Made by a program: the position numbers and the translations under genes. 64,000 nucleotides of DNA from Flavobacterium sp. Root420. GTDB taxonomy: Bacteria; Bacteroidota; Bacteroidia; Flavobacteriales; Flavobacteriaceae. Of this stretch, positions 19,531 through 29,262 are shown piece after piece. The stretch spans positions 558,394-622,393 of the forward strand of contig NZ_LMEF01000001.1 in the NCBI RefSeq assembly GCF_001427905.1, written 5' to 3'. Each line of letters opens with the position of its first letter. Within the stretch, counting starts at the first letter, position 1. A model generated the notes under the pieces. That model did not search any database and had not been told where the DNA came from. It saw nothing but the letters and a program-made list of their open reading frames with translations.

Positions 19531-20520
19531 ATGAAAAAAATAATTCTTATTGGTATCTTTTCGGCATTGCCAATTATTGTTTTCAATTCTTGCAATACTT
19601 CAAATTCTCAAACTTTAGCAGAAAAAACTGCTGATGACGAGGCCTATATTACGATTGACACATCTAAAATTCCGGACGATCAATTCGGAGAATCGGTTCG
19701 TTACGGAAGAGAATTAATGATGAAAACAGCTTATTATATTGGTCCAAATGGGATCAAAGGAAAATATTTAGGCAATAAAATGAATTGTACCAATTGTCAT
19801 CAGGATGCAGGTACAAAACCGTATGCTTTCAATTTAATGTCTTCACATGACAATTATCCACAATACCGTGGACGTGAAAATAAAGTACTTACACTTGCTG
19901 AACGTGTAAACAATTGCATTATGCGCCCCCATTCAGGAAAACCGCTTCCGCTTGACAGCGATGAAATGGTTGCTTTTTTATCTTACTTTAAATGGATCAG
20001 CAAATTTGTTCCGAAAGACGGCGATTTTAAAGGAGCCAAAAACTTAGAAATCAAATTTCCTGATGTTGCAGCAAGTCCTGCAAGAGGAAAAGCGCTGTTT
20101 GTTGAAAATTGTGCCCGTTGCCATGGAAATAACGGCGAAGGAGTTTACAATGCAGATAAATCAGGTTATACTTATCCACCGCTTTGGGGCGAATACGGTT
20201 ACCAACCCGGTTCAAGCATGCATCGCGTTATCAAACAGGCACAATGGTTAAAAAGCAACATGCCTTACGATAAGGTTACAATTGGAAAACCGTATCTGAC
20301 AGACCAACAAGCGCTGGATATCGCCGCCTTTGTAAATGACGATGCCATACATCCAAGACCAAATCCAAAAACATTCGATTATCCAAATAAAATGGGGAAA
20401 CCTATTGATTACTCGCATAGTCCTTTTCAGGATAATTTTACCGAAGAACAACACAAATACGGGCCTTACAAACCCATTATTGCCTACTGGAAAAAAAATG
20501 GTTGGAAAGCTGTTTACTAA
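19531..20520 (+). CDS. dihaem cytochrome c, thiosulfate dehydrogenase (TsdA)-like lipoprotein
   Basis: This 329-aa predicted lipoprotein (Cys21) has two haem c sites, CTNCH (86-90) and CARCH (194-198). Between them, ERVNNCIMRPHSGKPLP places a Cys at 129 in the position TsdA enzymes use as the unusual axial Cys ligand of haem 1. GNNGEGVY follows the second site. TsdA oxidises thiosulfate to tetrathionate or works in reverse. It lies 22 bp after the ASST-like gene, so the two are probably co-expressed. A sulfur-compound role is a family-based inference; it could also be a generic electron-transfer protein with the same fold. Confidence 0.8.
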   Translation: MKKIILIGIFSALPIIVFNSCNTSNSQTLAEKTADDEAYITIDTSKIPDDQFGESVRYGRELMMKTAYYIGPNGIKGKYLGNKMNCTNCHQDAGTKPYAFNLMSSHDNYPQYRGRENKVLTLAERVNNCIMRPHSGKPLPLDSDEMVAFLSYFKWISKFVPKDGDFKGAKNLEIKFPDVAASPARGKALFVENCARCHGNNGEGVYNADKSGYTYPPLWGEYGYQPGSSMHRVIKQAQWLKSNMPYDKVTIGKPYLTDQQALDIAAFVNDDAIHPRPNPKTFDYPNKMGKPIDYSHSPFQDNFTEEQHKYGPYKPIIAYWKKNGWKAVY

Positions 20521-20562
20521 CTTTTTAATTACGCATACCCTTTTAACCTGAACATCAAAAAA

Positions 20563-23500
20563 ATGAAACAAAACCAAAAAAACAGACCTCTTTTAAGTAA
20601 AATATTGATTATGTGTCTTTGCATTTTCAGTATTCCATTGGCTGCGCAACAAATAAAATATACAGATGGAAATAACGGCTGGAATCCTAATTTACTAGGA
20701 AACCACCGCGTTGTTGTTGAATTTACAGGAAAAGATAATGTTGCCAAAACTACAATTGAATGGCGCAGAAGAGATGAAAACCCGGAACTTAAAAGAATCA
20801 TTGTTCAGGATGCGAATGGAAAGGAAATTCTAAATACAAAAACAGAAAACATAAATAGAGAAAACGGTACGATTTATTTTGAACCTGTTTCAGGAAAAGG
20901 AACGTATTATATTTATTATATGCCTTATATTGATGAAGGAGACGCTAATTATCCAAAAGGAGTTTACGCTAAACCGGAAAGCAAAGCTGATGCTGCCTGG
21001 TTGTCTAAAATTAAAACTAATTTAAAAGACAATTGTACGGTTAAAGAAATTCAGAGTGTAAATGCTTTTAATAGTTTTTATCCGATGGAAGTTATTGCAA
21101 CTGCAGCTGAAACAAAAAACATCATTGCTAAAAATAGTGGTAATTCCTTTTTAGTTTTCCCGGAAGACAGATTATATTCTATCCGAATGAAAAATGATTT
21201 GCCTCAAAGATGGATTCAAAAAGGAGTTCAAAGTTCTTTTGGTGACACCGCAATGAAAGGTGAATATTTAGACTTTCAATTAGGGGTTTATGCCTTAGAA
21301 AATTTAAATAATGTAAAAGTTACTTTCTCAGATTTAAAAAATGAAAGCGGAGCTGTAATTGATGCCAAAAACATCAATTGCATCAATACCGATGGAGTTC
21401 GTTATGACGCATCCATCTTTGCTGCTCCTGTTTCTGTTTCAAAAGGAAAAGTACAGGCAATGTGGTGCGGTGTTGATGTGCCGGAAACTGCTGCTGCCGG
21501 AACTTATACAGGAAAAGCTACCGTTATTGCTGACGGAAAATCAAAAGAAATTACACTTCAAATAAAAGTAACTAATGAAGTAACTAAAAACGGCGGAATC
21601 GACAGCCCTGAAAAAATGACGCGTCTGAAATGGTTAAACTCAACTTTAGCTCAGGAAAATACTGTTATCGCGCCTTATACTCCATTAGAAATAAAAGGTT
21701 CAGAAATTTCATTATTAGGTAGAAAATTAATTTTAGGAGCTGATGGTTTTCCTGCACAAATTCAGACTTTCTTTACACCTGAAATGACGGTTATTGGTAC
21801 AAAAGCGAATGATATTTTGACTGCTCCAATTGCGTTTCATTTTGTAGATGGTGCCGGAAAAGAATCATTGCAATGGAAAAATACAGGGGTTAAATTCCTG
21901 AAAAAAGAAGCCGGAACTGTAGCCTGGGAAAGTGTTTCGACTTCGAAATCACTTCAAATGGATGTAAATGCTTCTATTGAATTTGATGGTTTTGTACATT
22001 ATAGCGTCAAAATTACGGCTCTTGAAGATGCTTCTTTTAATGATATCAATATTCATTTACCAATGCAATCTTCATCAGCAAAATATATGATGGGATTAGG
22101 TCAAAAAGGAGGGAATCGTCCTGAAACTTTTGAGTGGAAATGGGATGTTGCTCATAAAAACCAAGATGGCGCCTGGATTGGAAATGTAAATTCCGGATTG
22201 CAATTTTCTCTAAGAGATGAAAAATACAGCCGTCCGTTAAACACAAATTTCTATTTACAGAAACCATTATTATTGCCAACTTCATGGGGTAATGATAACA
22301 AAGGCGGAATCACAATTATGCCAAACCAAAAATCAGTTTTGGTAAATGCTTATAGTGGAGCGCGTATCGTTAAAAAAGGAGATGTTTTATATTATAACTT
22401 CAATTTATTGATTACTCCTTTCCACGCATTAAACACAGACTTTCAATGGAATACTAAATTCTATCACAAATACAGTCCAATTGATACCATTGCTAAAACT
22501 GGTGCGACGGTAATTAATATCCACCATGCAAATGCAATCAATCCTTATATCAATTATCCTTTTATTGAATTTAAAAAGATGAAAAGTTATATCGATGAAG
22601 CGCATGAAAAAGGACTAAAAGTAAAAATTTATAATACTGTACGAGAAGTTTCTAATAAAGCTTATGAGACTTTTGCTTTAAGAAGTTTAGGTCACGAAAT
22701 ATATTCTCCAGGAAAAGGAGGTGGATTCTCATGGTTGCAGGAACATGTTGGTGACGATTATATCGCTGCCTGGTTTGTACCTGAAATCAAAGATGCTGCA
22801 ATCGTAAACAGCGGTATGAACCGTTGGCATAATTATTATGTTGAAGGAATGAACTGGTTAACGCAAAACGTCGGTATCGACGGTATCTATCTTGATGATG
22901 TTGCTTTTGACAGAATCACAATGAAACGTGTGAAAAGAGTTCTAACTAAAGATGGACATCCTGGAATTATCGATTTGCACAGTGCGAATCAATACAATAA
23001 AAGTGACGGATTTAATAACAGTGCTAACTTATACATGGAACACTTTCCGTACATCAATAAACTTTGGTTTGGAGAATATTTTGACTACGAAAAAAATCAA
23101 CCTGACTTTTTCTTAACCGAAGTAAGCGGAATCCCTTTCGGATTAATGGGAGAAATGTTGCAAGATGGAGGAAATCCATGGAGAGGAATGGTTTACGGAA
23201 TGACAAACAGAATGCCGTGGAGTCATAATGCTGACCCACGACCTATTTGGAAATTATGGGATACTTTCGGAATCAAAGGTTCTGAAATGATTGGATACTG
23301 GAGTGAAAACTGTCCGGTAAAAACAAACAACGAAAAAGTATTGGCAACCGTTTACAAAAAGAATGGTTCAACCTTAATTTCAATTGCAAGCTGGGCCGAC
23401 TCTGATGTAAAAGTGAAACTAAGCATCGACTGGAAAAAACTAGGAATCGATCCTACAAAAGCGACAATAACAGCTCCTGAAATTGCGAATTTCCAACCTG

Positions 23501-23571
23501 CACAAACTTTTACTACAAAAGATGAATTGCCTGTAACGAAAGGAAAAGGATGGTTGCTTATCGTTAAATAA
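20563..23571 (+). CDS. secreted glycoside hydrolase-domain protein (DUF6067, GH123-like)
   Basis: This 1002-aa protein has a signal peptide (cleavage near AAQQ, residue about 28) and an N-terminal beta-sandwich part. It belongs to the DUF6067 / glycoside hydrolase-domain group related to GH123 (beta-N-acetylgalactosaminidase). The TIM-barrel half has VINIHHANAINPYINYP, GFSWLQEHVG, and VGIDGIYLDDVAFDR (about 769-783), whose paired Asp residues are candidates for catalysis. The C-terminus is a small beta-domain. Its neighbours fit GalNAc or galactose release. The exact reaction is not established from sequence. Confidence 0.7.
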   Translation: MKQNQKNRPLLSKILIMCLCIFSIPLAAQQIKYTDGNNGWNPNLLGNHRVVVEFTGKDNVAKTTIEWRRRDENPELKRIIVQDANGKEILNTKTENINRENGTIYFEPVSGKGTYYIYYMPYIDEGDANYPKGVYAKPESKADAAWLSKIKTNLKDNCTVKEIQSVNAFNSFYPMEVIATAAETKNIIAKNSGNSFLVFPEDRLYSIRMKNDLPQRWIQKGVQSSFGDTAMKGEYLDFQLGVYALENLNNVKVTFSDLKNESGAVIDAKNINCINTDGVRYDASIFAAPVSVSKGKVQAMWCGVDVPETAAAGTYTGKATVIADGKSKEITLQIKVTNEVTKNGGIDSPEKMTRLKWLNSTLAQENTVIAPYTPLEIKGSEISLLGRKLILGADGFPAQIQTFFTPEMTVIGTKANDILTAPIAFHFVDGAGKESLQWKNTGVKFLKKEAGTVAWESVSTSKSLQMDVNASIEFDGFVHYSVKITALEDASFNDINIHLPMQSSSAKYMMGLGQKGGNRPETFEWKWDVAHKNQDGAWIGNVNSGLQFSLRDEKYSRPLNTNFYLQKPLLLPTSWGNDNKGGITIMPNQKSVLVNAYSGARIVKKGDVLYYNFNLLITPFHALNTDFQWNTKFYHKYSPIDTIAKTGATVINIHHANAINPYINYPFIEFKKMKSYIDEAHEKGLKVKIYNTVREVSNKAYETFALRSLGHEIYSPGKGGGFSWLQEHVGDDYIAAWFVPEIKDAAIVNSGMNRWHNYYVEGMNWLTQNVGIDGIYLDDVAFDRITMKRVKRVLTKDGHPGIIDLHSANQYNKSDGFNNSANLYMEHFPYINKLWFGEYFDYEKNQPDFFLTEVSGIPFGLMGEMLQDGGNPWRGMVYGMTNRMPWSHNADPRPIWKLWDTFGIKGSEMIGYWSENCPVKTNNEKVLATVYKKNGSTLISIASWADSDVKVKLSIDWKKLGIDPTKATITAPEIANFQPAQTFTTKDELPVTKGKGWLLIVK

Positions 23572-23796
23572 TTTACAAGCTCCAGCGGAGCGATATATTT
23601 ATAACTAATTCAATTGTTTCGTTCAAAGCTCCAGCGGAGCGTCATATTTATAGCCTCTAACAGAGCGACATTATAATTTCGATTATCAAATAAATGCCAC
23701 CCCGATGGGGTTCGTTTGATACAAACTATAATCTCTATAAATATAACGTCCCGCCGGGACTTCATAAAATCTAAAAATTAAAAAATAGCTATCCAT
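23572..23796. repeat. palindromic GC-rich repeats (CCAGCGGAGC and CCCGCCGGGAC types)
   Basis: This 225-bp gap has two copies of the string AGCTCCAGCGGAGCG followed by ATATTTATA or TCATATTTATAG (about 23579 and 23628). Further on are CTCTAACAGAGCGACATTAT, CACCCCGATGGGGTTCG and GTCCCGCCGGGACTTCAT (the last near 23749-23766). Each has a short palindromic core of higher GC than the surroundings. Such modules are widespread in Bacteroidota intergenic DNA; function is unknown. No ORF is supported. Confidence 0.7.
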
Positions 23797-26700
23797 ATGA
23801 AACTTAAGCCTTTCTTATCAATTGTACTCTTTGGAAGCCTGTTTGTCACCGCACAAAATAAACCAACCTTTAAGGAATATAAAAAAGTCTTTACAACGTA
23901 TCCTTTTTCAGATCCTGATCCAATTCCAAAACCAGATACAAAAGTGTATCCTTATTTCCGTTTTGATGGTTTTACAGATAAACCTGTTCAAAAAGAATGG
24001 AAAGTAGTTGAGATAGAAAACGATTATATCAAATTAATGATTCTGCCAGAAGTAGGTGGGAAAGTTTGGTCGGCGGTCGAAAAATCAACCGGAAAAGATT
24101 TTATTTACAACAATCATGTCATCAAATTTAGAGATATCGCCATGCGCGGTCCATGGACAAGCGGTGGTGTTGAAGGCAATTATGGAATTATTGGTCACAC
24201 ACCTAATTGTGCTACTCCGGTAGATTATAGAATAATAACCCGAGAAGACGGAAGTATCAGCTGCGTCATTGGTGTTTTAGATTTACTAACGCGTACATCT
24301 TGGAAACTGGACATCAATTTACCAAAAGATAAAGCCTATTTTACGACGAATTCCTTTTGGTTCAATTCAACTGAATTTGAACAACCTTATTATACCTGGA
24401 TGAATACAGGAATTAAGGCGTCTCAAAGTTTACAATTTATTTATCCGGGACAAAGTTATATCGGTCATAATGGCGAACACAATTCGTGGCCAATTGACAA
24501 ACAAAACGGCAAAGATTTATCATTTTACAAAAACAATAATTTTGGTGGTTATAAATCGTACCATGTTTTTGGTAAATACAATGATTTCTTTGGAGGATAC
24601 TATCATGATGAAGATTTCGGAATGGGACGATATGGCAATCATGATGACAAGCCAGGCAAAAAAATATGGATTTGGGGATTGTCTCAGCAAGGCATGATTT
24701 GGGAAAAATTATTGACCGACACTGATGGACAATATGTTGAAGTACAAAGCGGAAGATTATTCAATCAGGCGGGCGATGGCAGTAATTTAAGGCCTTTTAA
24801 ACAACGTTCTTTTGCACCTTATCAAACAGATGCCTGGACAGAATATTGGTTTCCGGTAAAGCAAACAAAAGGTTTTGTAAAAGCAAATAATTATGGGGCT
24901 GTCAATGTTAAAAACGAAAATGGCTGGTTGAAAATCTACTTTTCTCCTCTTCAAAAATTAAATGAAAAATTAGAGGTTTTTGATAATGGCAAAAAAATCT
25001 ATTCTAAAGATATTGCGGTGAATACTTTGCAATTATTCAAAGATTCCATTCAAATTTCAATTGATCCAAACAAATTAAAACTGGTTCTTGGCGATAATAA
25101 ATTGGTTTGGAATTCAGCTCCCGAAGATGGAAATTTGGCGCGACCATTAGAAGTTCCAAAAGATTTTGATCATAATTCAGTATACGGATTATATCTGCAA
25201 GGCAAAAATTTTATCAGTTTTAAAGATTATATAAAAGCAGAAGAATTCTTAACGGCTTGTTTGAAAAAAGATACGAACTACGCTCCTGCCCTTTCTGATT
25301 TAGCAGGTTTGCAAATCAGAAAATTGGAATACAAAGAAGCAATTGTTACAGCAAGTAAGGCATTGTCAATAAACACTTATGATCCTGCAGCCAATTATTA
25401 TTACGGTCTTGCAAATCTTCATGTAGGAAATATAACGGATGCAAAAGATGGTTTCGATATTGCAGCTGCAAGTGTTGAATATCGCAGCCCTGCTTACACC
25501 GCGTTGAGTAAAATTTATTTTGCAGAAAACGATCAGACGAAAGCAATTGAATATGCTGAAAAAAGTTTGCTAAACAATCAGAATAATCTGGAAGGTTTAC
25601 AATTATTGGCGGTAATCTATCGTCTTCAAAATAAAGCCGAAAAAGCAAATTCGATCTTGGATAAAATTAATGAAGTTGATCCACTAAATCATTTTGTTGG
25701 TTTTGAAAAATTTCTTTTGAAAAATTCAGAAGCTTCAAAATTGGATTTCACTTCCTTAATCCGAAATGAAATGCCGGAGCAAACTTATCTTGAATTAGGT
25801 ATTTGGTATCAGCATCTGGGCCGTAAGGACGAAGCCTTAAAAGTTTTTTCATTGGCGGCTCCAAGTGCTGAAATTATATATTGGAAATCATTTTTAGAAA
25901 ACACACCAGTTGATTTGAGTAAAATTCAACCCGGAATTAGTTTTCCTTTCCGTGGAGAAACTGCAGAAATTCTGGAAGATTTAATTGAAACGAATGAGCA
26001 ATGGCAATTGAAATATCATTTGGCTTTAATTGAATGGAATCGCAACGACATTTCAAAAGCAAAAGCATTGTTCTCTCAATGTGCTGCAAAACCAAATGAT
26101 CCGGCTTTTTATGCCGCTAAAGCTTCCTTATTTAAGGATGATTCTCAATTGGTAATTACAAGCCTTCAACAAGCAATTAAACTGGATCCACAAAGTTGGA
26201 GATATCCAAAACTTTTGGCAGAACATTATATCATTCAAAAACAAAATGATAAAGCATTGGCTACTATAGAACCATTTTACAAACGCCATACTGAAAATTA
26301 TGTGGTAGGAATGTTATATGGAAAAACGCTTTTACTAAATAAAAAATACGCTGAAGCGGATGTCTTTTTAACCAAACTGAAAATTCTTCCTTTTGAAGGA
26401 GCAACAAGCGGAAGACAATTGTATCATGAAGCCAAACTGATGCAGGCTTTGGCGCAAATGAAAAATAAACAGTATAAAAAAACACTTCAATTTATTGGCG
26501 AAGCAAAACTATGGCCTGAAAATTTAGGAGCAGGAAAACCATACGATGAAAATATCGATGAAAGACTGGAAAACTGGTTAGATTATCAATGTTATACGAG
26601 TCTTGACGATACTGAAACAGCGAATAAATCATTGCAAAAAATCTTAGTTTTCAATCCAAAAATCGATAATACTGTAATGAACTTTTTACCGGCAAATCAA

Positions 26701-26892
26701 TTGATTTCAGCTTGGGCTATCGAAAAAACATCTTCTTCAAAACAAGCAGAAGAATGGCTTAGACATCAGACAGAGTTATATCCGACAAATAAAATTGTTC
26801 AATGGAGTTTGGAAATGTACACGAAAAAACAATCTACAATTTTAACTGAAGATGAGAAGGATGGTGAAGTTAGAATTATCGAAAAATTATAA
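23797..26892 (+). CDS. DUF5107 and TPR-repeat secreted protein
   Basis: This 1031-aa protein has a signal peptide (cleavage after about residue 19, FVTAQN). A DUF5107 domain covers about residues 40-420 and carries MILPEVGGKVWSAVEKSTG, HTPNCATPVDY and YYHDEDFGMGRYG. Several TPR repeats run from about 460 to 900, and the C-terminus is helical. DUF5107 is a galactose-mutarotase/beta-galactosidase-like fold that often occurs in polysaccharide loci, but no catalytic reaction is established. It may bind or modify the glycan on the way to the periplasm. It has the same orientation as its neighbours and probably belongs to the same regulon. Confidence 0.72.
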   Translation: MKLKPFLSIVLFGSLFVTAQNKPTFKEYKKVFTTYPFSDPDPIPKPDTKVYPYFRFDGFTDKPVQKEWKVVEIENDYIKLMILPEVGGKVWSAVEKSTGKDFIYNNHVIKFRDIAMRGPWTSGGVEGNYGIIGHTPNCATPVDYRIITREDGSISCVIGVLDLLTRTSWKLDINLPKDKAYFTTNSFWFNSTEFEQPYYTWMNTGIKASQSLQFIYPGQSYIGHNGEHNSWPIDKQNGKDLSFYKNNNFGGYKSYHVFGKYNDFFGGYYHDEDFGMGRYGNHDDKPGKKIWIWGLSQQGMIWEKLLTDTDGQYVEVQSGRLFNQAGDGSNLRPFKQRSFAPYQTDAWTEYWFPVKQTKGFVKANNYGAVNVKNENGWLKIYFSPLQKLNEKLEVFDNGKKIYSKDIAVNTLQLFKDSIQISIDPNKLKLVLGDNKLVWNSAPEDGNLARPLEVPKDFDHNSVYGLYLQGKNFISFKDYIKAEEFLTACLKKDTNYAPALSDLAGLQIRKLEYKEAIVTASKALSINTYDPAANYYYGLANLHVGNITDAKDGFDIAAASVEYRSPAYTALSKIYFAENDQTKAIEYAEKSLLNNQNNLEGLQLLAVIYRLQNKAEKANSILDKINEVDPLNHFVGFEKFLLKNSEASKLDFTSLIRNEMPEQTYLELGIWYQHLGRKDEALKVFSLAAPSAEIIYWKSFLENTPVDLSKIQPGISFPFRGETAEILEDLIETNEQWQLKYHLALIEWNRNDISKAKALFSQCAAKPNDPAFYAAKASLFKDDSQLVITSLQQAIKLDPQSWRYPKLLAEHYIIQKQNDKALATIEPFYKRHTENYVVGMLYGKTLLLNKKYAEADVFLTKLKILPFEGATSGRQLYHEAKLMQALAQMKNKQYKKTLQFIGEAKLWPENLGAGKPYDENIDERLENWLDYQCYTSLDDTETANKSLQKILVFNPKIDNTVMNFLPANQLISAWAIEKTSSSKQAEEWLRHQTELYPTNKIVQWSLEMYTKKQSTILTEDEKDGEVRIIEKL

Positions 26893-26930
26893 TATCATCA
26901 TCAAAAAACAAAATCTATAAATAACCTAAA

Positions 26931-29105
26931 ATGAAAAAGCTTTTTTTAAAATATATAATTTTTAATCTCATCGCTATAATGGGACAAAAAATTGAAGCGC
27001 AAACTACAGATCAAAAAACAGATGAATTAACTGTTTACAGAGTTACTGCATTAAAAGTTCATGATTTAGTACATACTAAATTAGATGTCTCATTTGATTA
27101 TGCAAAACGTCATTTAAACGGAAAAGCGTGGATTACTTTAAAACCTCATTTTTACGAAACAGATCAGCTTACTTTAGATGCCAAGGGAATGGAATTCAAA
27201 GAAATTGCAATCATCGACGGCAAAAAAAGTATTCCGTTAAAATATACGCAGGACAGCGAACAGGTTTTTATCACTTTGAACAGAAAATATAAAAGCACTG
27301 AAAAATATGTTGTTTACATTGATTACATCGCAAAACCTAATGAATTAAAAACAAAAGGCGGCGAATCTATTACGGATTCAAAAGGATTGTATTTTGTGAA
27401 TCCTGACGGAAAAGAAAACAAACCGGTGCAGATCTGGACACAGGGAGAAACAGAAGCTTCTTCGGCCTGGTTTCCTACTATTGACAAGCCAAATCAAAAA
27501 ACAACCTCTGAGATCGCAATGACCGTAGATTCAAAGTATACAACGCTTTCTAATGGAAAACTGACTTCTCAAAAAGACAATAAAAACGGAACGAGAACTG
27601 ATGTGTGGAAAATGGATCAGCCCAATGCGCCATACTTGTTTATGATGGCTGTTGGGGATTTTAAAATATACAAAGACACTTATAATGGCAAAGAAGTGAG
27701 CTATTATTTAGAGCCAAAATATGCACCATATGCCAAACAAATTTTCTGGAAAACACCTGATATGATGAATTTTTACAGCAAAATGTTAGGAGTTGAATAT
27801 CCTTGGGCAAAGTATTCGCAGATTGTTGTAACTGATTTTTTTGGAGGTGCAATGGAAAACACTTCTGCAACGGTTCATGGCGGTTATGTGCAAAAAACCG
27901 AAAGAGAATTATTAGATGATAATGAAGAAAGTACTGTAGCTCATGAGCTTTTTCATCAGTGGTTTGGTGATTACGTAACCGCTGAATCCTGGTCAAATTT
28001 AACCATGAATGAATCTTTTGCTACTTTTGGAGAAGTTCTTTGGCACGGACACGATGAAGGACAAGACGCAGAAGACAGATCACGATATGGAAAATTACAA
28101 AATTATCTGAGTTCTCAAAAAAATGGCGACAGCCCTATTTTAGCTCGTTTTCATTATAAGAACAAAGATGATATGTTTGACAATATCAGCTACTCAAAAG
28201 GTTCTATCATTTTATATGCAATCAAAAATCAAATGGGAGATGAAGCATTTTTCAAGTCTTTAAACCATTATTTGACAACAAATGCCTATAAATCGGGAGA
28301 AACACATCAATTGCGTCTGTCAATGGAAGAAGTGACAGGAAAAGACTGGAGCCCTTATTTTAACCAATGGTATTATCAAGGCGGGAACCCAATCTTGAAT
28401 ATCGAATACGGATATGCAAACGGTAAAGCAACAATTGCTGTAAAACAAGTTCAGCAAAGTTCAGTACAGACGTTTAGTCTTCCGTTAAAAGTAGATTATT
28501 ATGTGAACGGAACGAAAATCAGAAAAGAAATTTTAATTGATCAAAGAGAACAGAATTTCAGTTTTGATATTCCGTCTCAACCTACTTTTGTAGATCTTGA
28601 TCCTGATAAAATCTTAGTAGGCCAAGTTATAGACAACAAAAAAATAGCTGATTACCTGTTTCAATACAAAAATGTTCCAACATATTACAACCGAATTGAA
28701 GCTATAAAATACGCAGCTAAAGATAAAAGCCATGACGCTCAGCTTGTTCTTTTAGCCGGATTAAAAGATAAACAGGATGATTTGCGAACGCTTAGTATCA
28801 AAGCAATTGACTTAGGTGATAATCAAATTAAAGAAGAAGCAATTAAAACTTTGCTTGATATTGCTAAAAACGATAAAAAAACAATTTCAAGAGCTAATGC
28901 AATTATAAAATTAGCCGCTACAGGTGATGTATCTTATAAAGCATTAATGCAGGAAAGCATCAAAAATCAATCGTATAATGTAATTGCCGGAGGTATTATT
29001 GGCTTGACCAAATATGTGCCAGCCGAGGGTGAAAAGGCTTTAGCATCGTTAGATGACGATACTAAAAAACATGTTACAGCATTGATTAAAAAGTTAAGTA
29101 AATAA
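26931..29105 (+). CDS. M1-family zinc aminopeptidase
   Basis: The 724-aa exported protein (signal peptide ending near IEAQTT) is an M1 metallopeptidase. The exopeptidase motif GGAMEN (about 304) precedes the zinc site HELFHQWFGD (His338, Glu339, His342) with the third ligand Glu361 in NESFATFGE. The C-terminal third consists of short helical repeats of HEAT type. M1 enzymes trim N-terminal residues from peptides. Its presence among glycosidases suggests that the natural substrate is a glycoprotein or glycopeptide, though this is an inference. Confidence 0.93.
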   Translation: MKKLFLKYIIFNLIAIMGQKIEAQTTDQKTDELTVYRVTALKVHDLVHTKLDVSFDYAKRHLNGKAWITLKPHFYETDQLTLDAKGMEFKEIAIIDGKKSIPLKYTQDSEQVFITLNRKYKSTEKYVVYIDYIAKPNELKTKGGESITDSKGLYFVNPDGKENKPVQIWTQGETEASSAWFPTIDKPNQKTTSEIAMTVDSKYTTLSNGKLTSQKDNKNGTRTDVWKMDQPNAPYLFMMAVGDFKIYKDTYNGKEVSYYLEPKYAPYAKQIFWKTPDMMNFYSKMLGVEYPWAKYSQIVVTDFFGGAMENTSATVHGGYVQKTERELLDDNEESTVAHELFHQWFGDYVTAESWSNLTMNESFATFGEVLWHGHDEGQDAEDRSRYGKLQNYLSSQKNGDSPILARFHYKNKDDMFDNISYSKGSIILYAIKNQMGDEAFFKSLNHYLTTNAYKSGETHQLRLSMEEVTGKDWSPYFNQWYYQGGNPILNIEYGYANGKATIAVKQVQQSSVQTFSLPLKVDYYVNGTKIRKEILIDQREQNFSFDIPSQPTFVDLDPDKILVGQVIDNKKIADYLFQYKNVPTYYNRIEAIKYAAKDKSHDAQLVLLAGLKDKQDDLRTLSIKAIDLGDNQIKEEAIKTLLDIAKNDKKTISRANAIIKLAATGDVSYKALMQESIKNQSYNVIAGGIIGLTKYVPAEGEKALASLDDDTKKHVTALIKKLSK

Positions 29106-29204
29106 AAACAGCTTATTATCTTATATTCTAAAAATTAGTAATTAGTTATGTAGGTGAATTTCAATTCAAAAAATTTAATTATTTAGAATTGTTTGTTTTT
29201 GAAG

Positions 29205-29231
29205 CCTCTCTAATTTGGTTAATTAGAGAGG
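29205..29231 (+). terminator. hairpin between the M1 peptidase and DUF3472 genes
   Basis: CCTCTCTAATT (29205-29215) pairs perfectly with AATTAGAGAGG (29221-29231) around a 5-nt loop. No long T-run follows, so it may be an RNA-stabilising element or weak terminator rather than a strong one. Confidence 0.45.
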
Positions 29232-29262
29232 TTCTTCAAAAAACAAACTCATTATCCATCAA

